A DNA stretch of 64,000 nt from Pseudoalteromonas sp. EB27 (GTDB taxonomy: Bacteria > Pseudomonadota > Gammaproteobacteria > Enterobacterales > Alteromonadaceae). Positions 59,011 through 64,000 of the stretch are shown piece after piece. Numbering within the stretch: position 1 is the first letter of the stretch; the number at the start of each line of letters is the position of its first letter. The notes below the pieces were generated by a model that had not been told where the DNA came from, made no database searches, and saw nothing but the letters and a program-made list of their open reading frames with translations. A program made the translations under genes and the position numbers. Location of the stretch: the NCBI RefSeq assembly GCF_001974875.1, contig NZ_MTQD01000001.1:124001-188000 (forward strand), in the 5' to 3' direction.

Positions 59011-59628
59011 TTAGTTTTTTTCCTCAGACGCTTTGGTATTAGTTTGCGCTGTTTCTAAAGAATTCGCAACTCGTGCTTGGCGTTGATGCTCAAGAACTAA
59101 TGCACCAATACGTTGTTGCTGTAATTCACGTAAACCTTGCTCTGCATTTTCAAGCGCAGGCTCAGATGAGTAACTTACTGGCGATGCCATACCTGTCAGC
59201 GGTGTGGTTTGTAGTAATGGAATTTCGCTTTGTTGCTCGTTGTTACTTTGAGGTAACGTATTAACGCCTACAATAGCAAACATTGCCACACTGGCTGCAA
59301 TTGCTAGTTGAGCAACTGGCTTGCGCCAATTAAAAGCCACTACTTTATTATCTTGTACTGTTTCAGTGATTGCTTGAGGCTGTGTTTTTGACTGACTAAA
59401 GTCAGCATAAACAGGCTCGCTTTCTAGTGCTAATGCAACGCGATCGCTAATATCAATATGTATGTCGTTATTATTTTTTTGAGCACGCATCGCATCACCA
59501 ATTAACGCATAACGGCCAAACGTAGTTACATCTTGCTCTGCAATTTTTGCATCAGTCAGATGTTGCTCGCCATCAAGTAATGCCGATAACGCTTCGTTAT
59601 CTAACTTGTTAAGGTGTGCTTTTGTCAT
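59011..59628 (-). CDS. rseA: Anti-sigma-E factor RseA
   Basis: This is a single-pass inner membrane anti-sigma factor that holds sigma-E inactive until cleaved by DegS and RseP. The 205-residue protein has an N-terminal sigma-binding domain (LDNEALSALLDGEQHL, YALIGDAMRA), a membrane helix at about residues 108-126 (VAQLAIAASVAMFAIVGV) and a periplasmic tail rich in Gln. Its start is 1 nt after the rpoE stop. Confidence 0.93.
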   Translation of the reverse strand: MTKAHLNKLDNEALSALLDGEQHLTDAKIAEQDVTTFGRYALIGDAMRAQKNNNDIHIDISDRVALALESEPVYADFSQSKTQPQAITETVQDNKVVAFNWRKPVAQLAIAASVAMFAIVGVNTLPQSNNEQQSEIPLLQTTPLTGMASPVSYSSEPALENAEQGLRELQQQRIGALVLEHQRQARVANSLETAQTNTKASEEKN

Positions 59629-59629
59629 A

Positions 59630-60211
59630 CTAAGACTCGCCTATTAATGGGTTTAATTTGTTATCTATTGCTTCACGGGCACGAAATATACGCGAACGCA
59701 CAGTCCCGACCGGGCAATCCATTACCACTGCTATTTCTTCATAGCTCATCCCTTCAATTTCTCTAAGGGTGATTGCGGTTTTAAGATCTTCAGGCAAACT
59801 ATCAATCGTATTAAAAATAACAGCGCGTACTTCTTCGCTTAAAAGTAGGTTTTCAGGAGATGCATTAGATCGCATTGAATCTGCACAATCATAAAACTCG
59901 GCATCTTCGGCGTCTATATCATTTGCTGGCGGCTTACGCCCCTGGGCTACTAAGTAATTTTTAGCACAATTAACGGCAATACGGTATAACCACGTGTAAA
60001 AGGCGCTGTCACCTCTAAAGTTAGGAAGTGCACGGTAAGCTTTAATAAAAGCCTCTTGTGCTACATCAGCAATATCGCCTTGGTTTGATACATAACGTGA
60101 GATCAAACCTGCAATTTTGTTTTGATACTTCTTTACTAATAGGTTGAAGGCGTTTTTATCTCCTTGCTGGACCCTTTTTACTAGCACTAAATCTAATTCC
60201 TGCTCGCTCAT
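59630..60211 (-). CDS. rpoE: Extracytoplasmic stress sigma factor RpoE
   Basis: This is sigma-E, which directs transcription of envelope stress genes. I chose the ATG at 60211, giving 193 residues starting MSEQELDLVLVKRVQQGDKN, like E. coli RpoE (191). AGGAG lies about 11 nt upstream. The frame could begin 20 codons earlier at 60271, but that falls almost on the predicted transcription start of the sigma-E promoter. Region 2 (ADVAQEAFIKAYRALPNFRG, FYTWLYRIAVNCAKN) and region 4 (REIEGMSYEEIAVVMDCPVG) are clear. It heads rpoE-rseA-rseB-rseC. Confidence 0.95.
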   Translation of the reverse strand: MSEQELDLVLVKRVQQGDKNAFNLLVKKYQNKIAGLISRYVSNQGDIADVAQEAFIKAYRALPNFRGDSAFYTWLYRIAVNCAKNYLVAQGRKPPANDIDAEDAEFYDCADSMRSNASPENLLLSEEVRAVIFNTIDSLPEDLKTAITLREIEGMSYEEIAVVMDCPVGTVRSRIFRAREAIDNKLNPLIGES

Positions 60212-60277
60212 TCGAGCCGGTACTCCTATGTCTGATTTTTGCTTGTTATTCATATTGTCGTCATTGTTCACAAATAC

Positions 60278-60305
60278 TCTGACCTCTTTATGAATAAAAA
60301 GTTCT
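60278..60305 (-). promoter_or_regulatory. Sigma-E promoter of rpoE operon (autoregulatory)
   Basis: On the minus strand, AGAACTT (consensus GGAACTT) at 60299-60305 and GTCAGA (consensus GTCNNA) at 60278-60283 are separated by 15 nt. Transcription would start near 60270, leaving a leader of about 60 nt before the chosen rpoE ATG. This matches the autoregulated promoter known in other gammaproteobacteria. Confidence 0.8.
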
Positions 60306-60457
60306 GCTTAATATTATTTTTTTATAAAATAGATGATAAATAACGGCGCTAAGCCTTTAAAATCACTACGTAGTAGTATGACAAATATGGTACAACTACA
60401 GATATTAAAAACAAATATTGCTCTATATGGGCATTGTAACCGCAAAGTACCTCTGAC

Positions 60458-62068
60458 ATGAACCAAAATAAACATCACATTGCAGATGTCGCTATTATAG
60501 GTAGCGGCGCAGCAGGCTTATCACTTGCATTATCTCTCGCTAATTATTGTAACGTTACCGTGATCAGTAAAGGAGCGCTTACAGAAGGTTCTACTTTATA
60601 TGCTCAAGGTGGTATAGCTGCTGTATTTGATAAACAAAACGACAGCATAGAATCTCATGTTGAAGATACACTCGATGCGGGCGGCGGTTTATGCGACAGA
60701 GACGCTGTTCATTATACTGCCAGCAATGCTCACGATTGCCTACAGTGGTTAATCGATCAAGGTGTTCCCTTTGATATGGAGTTTGATAGCAAAGGAAAAG
60801 AGCGTTTTCATTTAACACGTGAAGGCGGTCACAGCCATCGTCGTATTTTGCATGCAGCCGATGCTACTGGTAAAGCGGTGCAAACCACACTTATTAGCCA
60901 AGTTAAAATTCATAAGAACATAACGCTCCTAGAGCAATACAATGCCATTGATTTAATTACAGATAAAAGCGCCGGAAAAACAGGCTCACACATTGAAGGT
61001 ATGTATGTGTGGAACAAAAAAGCTAAAAAGGTAGAAACCATTTCAGCTAAATTTGTTGCCCTTGCCACTGGTGGCGCAAGCAAAGTGTATTTGTATACAT
61101 CTAACCCGGATGTATCAAGTGGTGATGGCATTGCAATGGCATGGCGCGCGGGCTGTAAAGTTGCCAATATGGAGTTTAATCAATTTCATCCAACAAGCCT
61201 TTATCATCCAGAGCTACAAAACTTTTTAATTACAGAAGCTATGCGCGGTGAAGGGGCTTATTTAAAACGACCTGATGGTACTCGTTTTATGAAAGACTTT
61301 GACAGCCGTGAAGAACTCGCTCCACGCGATATAGTGGCACGCGCAATCGATTTTGAAATGAAGCGTTTAGGTGCTAATTGTGTTTATTTAGATATTAGCC
61401 ACAAAGATAAAGACTTTATTATTGAGCACTTTCCTACTATTTACGCAAAATGCCTAAGTGTAGGGCTTGATATAACAAAAGAAGCAATCCCAGTTGTACC
61501 TGCTGCACATTACACTTGTGGTGGCGTAATGACCGACTTTAACGGTAAAACAGATCTCGATAACTTATATGCAGTTGGCGAAGTCGCTTACACAGGCCTA
61601 CATGGTGCAAACCGTATGGCAAGTAATTCTCTATTAGAATGTATTGTGTTTGCCCATGCCGCAGCTAAAGATATTTTAAGTAAAATTGAACAAGCACCAG
61701 AGCCAATGACTCTACCTCATTGGGATGAAAGCCGTGTTAGTAACTCTGATGAAGAAATAGTTATTACCCATAACTGGCATGAACTACGTTTATTTATGTG
61801 GGATTATGTAGGTATTGTACGCTCTACTAAACGCTTAGAACGTGCACTGCATAGAGTTGAGTTGCTACAGCAAGAAATACACGATTATTATGCAAACTTT
61901 AGAGTAAGTAATAACTTGCTTGAGCTTCGTAACTTAGTACAAGTGTCAGAACTCATTATCAGAAGTGCAATGGAGCGAAAAGAAAGCAGAGGCCTACATT
62001 ATACTATTGATTACCCAGAACAAAATGAAAACCCAACACCGACTATTTTGACTCCTCAGCGCAACTAA
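60458..62068 (+). CDS. nadB: L-aspartate oxidase
   Basis: This flavoenzyme oxidises aspartate to iminoaspartate, the first step of de novo NAD synthesis. The 536-residue protein has the FAD site [18 protein letters not shown], the substrate loop [15 protein letters not shown], the catalytic Arg region [17 protein letters not shown], and [14 protein letters not shown]. It is divergent from rpoE, the usual neighbour in this group. Its 3' end overlaps convergent ygfX by 26 bp. Confidence 0.96.
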   Translation: MNQNKHHIADVAIIGSGAAGLSLALSLANYCNVTVISKGALTEGSTLYAQGGIAAVFDKQNDSIESHVEDTLDAGGGLCDRDAVHYTASNAHDCLQWLIDQGVPFDMEFDSKGKERFHLTREGGHSHRRILHAADATGKAVQTTLISQVKIHKNITLLEQYNAIDLITDKSAGKTGSHIEGMYVWNKKAKKVETISAKFVALATGGASKVYLYTSNPDVSSGDGIAMAWRAGCKVANMEFNQFHPTSLYHPELQNFLITEAMRGEGAYLKRPDGTRFMKDFDSREELAPRDIVARAIDFEMKRLGANCVYLDISHKDKDFIIEHFPTIYAKCLSVGLDITKEAIPVVPAAHYTCGGVMTDFNGKTDLDNLYAVGEVAYTGLHGANRMASNSLLECIVFAHAAAKDILSKIEQAPEPMTLPHWDESRVSNSDEEIVITHNWHELRLFMWDYVGIVRSTKRLERALHRVELLQQEIHDYYANFRVSNNLLELRNLVQVSELIIRSAMERKESRGLHYTIDYPEQNENPTPTILTPQRN

Positions 62069-62462
62069 TCGCGCTTAAAGTAGCACGTTTTAAACGCGCA
62101 TAGCTTTGTTTGTTAACACCATTGGCTGAAATTATTAGCCAATGGTTGTTACTAAAACCCTTAATATGCAGCCAAATGCTATTGCCATAAAAGCGGCTTT
62201 TTTTACTAATCTCACCCTGGACTTTTAAGCTCCCGCCCTCAAACCTAAATAGCTTAGGCTCTAATATTATAACGCCATCGGTTGGATGAATCGCTAACAC
62301 TTTTTGCCAAACTACAAAACCAGCGGTCACATTCATTACTAAGCAAAAAATAATGGCTAATACTGAACTTAAAAATAGGCATAATATTAAACCGAGTATA
62401 CAAAAAAAGACCACAATAGGTTTGTGGTCAGCTTTATTATTTGTAACCGTAAACCTATACAC
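62043..62462 (-). CDS. ygfX: YgfX-family membrane protein (CptA)
   Basis: This is a small inner membrane protein paired with sdhE. The 139-residue sequence has two adjacent membrane segments (about 16-52) and a soluble C-terminal part with [20 protein letters not shown] and [16 protein letters not shown]. coli YgfX (CptA) was described as a toxin that disturbs cytoskeletal assembly, with SdhE/CptB as antitoxin, though SdhE's main role is flavinylation. It overlaps sdhE by 8 nt. Confidence 0.8.
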   Translation of the reverse strand: MYRFTVTNNKADHKPIVVFFCILGLILCLFLSSVLAIIFCLVMNVTAGFVVWQKVLAIHPTDGVIILEPKLFRFEGGSLKVQGEISKKSRFYGNSIWLHIKGFSNNHWLIISANGVNKQSYARLKRATLSAISCAEESK

Positions 62463-62706
62463 GAACTCGGTCTAAGATAAGCTGAACCATGCTATTTAGT
62501 TGCTCATCTTTACATTCTTGATGGCCCATAAACCATGCAAATAAATCAGGATCTTCTTCTGTGAGCAAACGCTGAAAGATAGCTTGCTGCTCTGCGTTTA
62601 AAGAGTCGTATGCTTCTTCTACAAACGGCATAAACAAAACATCTAGCTCTAACATGCCACGACGACAGGCCCAACGAATACGTGCTTTACTATGAATTTC
62701 AACCAT
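62455..62706 (-). CDS. sdhE: FAD assembly factor SdhE
   Basis: This protein promotes covalent FAD attachment to succinate dehydrogenase and fumarate reductase. From the ATG at 62706 (GAGG 6 nt upstream) the protein is 83 residues. It begins MVEIHSKARIRWACRRGMLE with the essential RGM(L)ELD motif and the EEDPDLFAWFMGH segment. In-frame starts up to 14 codons upstream only add non-conserved residues. It overlaps ygfX, the standard arrangement. Confidence 0.92.
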   Translation of the reverse strand: MVEIHSKARIRWACRRGMLELDVLFMPFVEEAYDSLNAEQQAIFQRLLTEEDPDLFAWFMGHQECKDEQLNSMVQLILDRVRV

Positions 62707-62870
62707 TTTAAACCTCATACTTAATTGACTTAAGTTTAACAAACACAAGCCTATTTAGCAGCTATTAATCTCTTATTAAACAATAAACCCGCACCAATAA
62801 GCGCTTGTCTGTACCATACGTAACAACTGCGTTATTATGTCACTTCATTTATATTGCAAAGAAGGTTTTT

Positions 62871-63782
62871 ATGTCGAGCGTTTATGCATGTCCGTTATCT
62901 CATCAACTTATTAGCCTCTCAGGCGCTGATAAATTATCTTATTTACACGGGCAAATCACTCAAGATCTAAATAAATTAACCAGCAGTAATTATTTGTGGG
63001 CTGGCCATTGCAGCGCTAAAGGTAAACTTTGGGGCGTATTTAAATTATTTTCTTATCAAGACAGCTACTACCTTACAGGCAGCGAAAACGAAGTAGAAAA
63101 ATCGTTAGCTGAGCTAAAAAAGTATGCCGTATTTGCAAAAGTTGACATTAGTGCATGCACAAAGCGATTAATTGGTCTCATTGGTGATGATTTATCGGAT
63201 GTACTCGCACAACTTGATATTAACTTTGAAGGTGATGCGAGCGCGTGTGACTTTGAAAACGGGAAAGCACTAAAATTAGCTGATAACCGTGTTTTATTAA
63301 TGGTTGATAGTCAGTTTAGTATGCCTGATGACGTATCTACACTTGATAACGAAGCTCCTTGGCAACAAGCATCTATGCTTGCAGGTGAACCTCAGTTAAG
63401 TGCAGATGCAATTGGCGAGTATGTTCCTCAAATGGTAAACCTACATGCTATTGGCGGTATAAGCTTTAAAAAAGGGTGTTATACCGGTCAAGAAACTGTG
63501 GCTCGCATGAAGTACCTAGGTAAAAATAAGCGTGCAATGTATATAGTCTCAGGTCAAAGCGAAGGGATACTTTCAGAGCCTGATTTGGAAACCCAATTAG
63601 GCGAAAACTGGCGCCGTGCGGGTAAACTTATTGCACAAAGCTTTAATGAACAAACAAAAAAATTAACCGGCCTTGTTGTGTTGCCAAACGATACTGATGT
63701 AACTCAGGTACTTCGTGCAAAACACACACCTCAGGTGGAGCTAAGCATTCTGCCTCTACCCTACTCTCTTGAAGATGAATAA
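62871..63782 (+). CDS. ygfZ: Folate-binding tRNA-modifying protein YgfZ
   Basis: This is a GcvT-like, folate-dependent protein needed for repair or assembly of certain iron-sulfur enzymes and for tRNA thiolation (MiaB activity). From the ATG at 62871 (AAGAAGG upstream) the protein is 303 residues. It shows SGADKLSYLHGQITQDL and the signature KKGCYTGQETVARMKYLG with the key Cys. It is divergent from sdhE, as in E. coli. Confidence 0.95.
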   Translation: MSSVYACPLSHQLISLSGADKLSYLHGQITQDLNKLTSSNYLWAGHCSAKGKLWGVFKLFSYQDSYYLTGSENEVEKSLAELKKYAVFAKVDISACTKRLIGLIGDDLSDVLAQLDINFEGDASACDFENGKALKLADNRVLLMVDSQFSMPDDVSTLDNEAPWQQASMLAGEPQLSADAIGEYVPQMVNLHAIGGISFKKGCYTGQETVARMKYLGKNKRAMYIVSGQSEGILSEPDLETQLGENWRRAGKLIAQSFNEQTKKLTGLVVLPNDTDVTQVLRAKHTPQVELSILPLPYSLEDE

Positions 63783-63794
63783 ATAGGAATGACT

Positions 63795-64000
63795 ATGATC
63801 GTTGCGGCAAACAAAGTGGTAAAAATGCATTATTCGGTAATGGATAATGATGGCAATAGCATTGATAATTCGTTCGGTGGTGAGCCACTACACTTTATCA
63901 TTGGCACAGGCTACTTAATTTCAGGCCTAGAAAATGCTTTGCAAGGCAAACAACCAGGCGACACACTTAGCGTAAAAGTTGAACCTGATGAAGGTTATGG
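63795..64000 (+). CDS. FKBP-type peptidyl-prolyl isomerase, SlyD-like, partial
   Basis: The ATG at 63795 opens a frame reading to the window end (68 full codons). It begins MIVAANKVVKMHYSVMDNDG and continues with LHFIIGTGYLISGLENALQG and EPDEGYG, the FKBP fold with SlyD-like IF-domain entry. SlyD-type proteins are chaperone-isomerases, often with a metal-binding His-rich tail, which lies outside the window. It starts 12 nt after ygfZ, so they may be co-transcribed. Confidence 0.85.
   Translation, partial: MIVAANKVVKMHYSVMDNDGNSIDNSFGGEPLHFIIGTGYLISGLENALQGKQPGDTLSVKVEPDEGY

Noticed and set aside
62043-62706. A new toxin-antitoxin system
   Set aside because: The pair is the widely conserved sdhE-ygfX, where the housekeeping role of SdhE in flavinylation is well supported; the toxin-antitoxin view is secondary.

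Overview
The window looks like chromosomal DNA of a low-GC marine gammaproteobacterium, most likely Pseudoalteromonas or a close relative in the Alteromonadales. This is inferred from gene order (rppH-ptsP-lgt-thyA, eno-pyrG-mazG-relA-rlmD next to barA, lepA-lepB-rnc-era-recO-pdxJ, rpoE-rseABC), from a BpfA/LapA-type adhesin system, from polar-flagellum H-ring genes with sigma-54 promoters, and from small repeat elements of the kind common in that group. No prophage, complete insertion sequence, CRISPR array or rRNA gene was seen. There is one tRNA gene.

Region 1 (1-21846) is a full Lap system for cyclic-di-GMP-controlled surface attachment. A giant adhesin reads leftwards from 12492 and runs off the left edge, so more than 4,160 residues are visible. 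It has an N-terminal retention module with a LapG-type TAAG site, followed by about 42 Ig-like domains, many of them in recent tandem duplications. Reading rightwards are a TolC-OmpA fusion (LapE role), the secretion ATPase LapB, the membrane fusion protein LapC and a LuxR-type regulator. Reading leftwards at the end are the protease gene lapG and the receptor gene lapD. Together these cover secretion, anchoring and regulated release of the adhesin.

Region 2 (21977-32449) holds polar-flagellum H-ring genes in two places: divergent flgP and flgT, and three tandem flgO-like lipoprotein genes. Each transcription unit has a recognisable sigma-54 promoter. Between them lie oxyR with its operator, a peroxiredoxin-glutaredoxin hybrid, a lipoamide-dehydrogenase-like flavoenzyme with an unusual C-terminal Cys pair, a DHH phosphoesterase, a DUF4303 protein and tRNA-Arg(CCU). 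Two paralogous SPOR lipoprotein genes follow, one of them frameshifted.

Region 3 (33105-64000) is mostly conserved housekeeping: galU, thyA, lgt, a TauE-like transporter, ptsP, rppH, mutH, eno, pyrG, mazG, relA, rlmD, barA, pdxJ, recO, era, rnc, lepB, lepA, rseC, rseB, rseA, rpoE (with its own sigma-E promoter), nadB, ygfX, sdhE, ygfZ and the start of a slyD-like gene. Intergenic spaces contain two 161-162 bp elements with matching terminal inverted repeats, one 316 bp MITE-like element, and a pair of short hairpin repeats.
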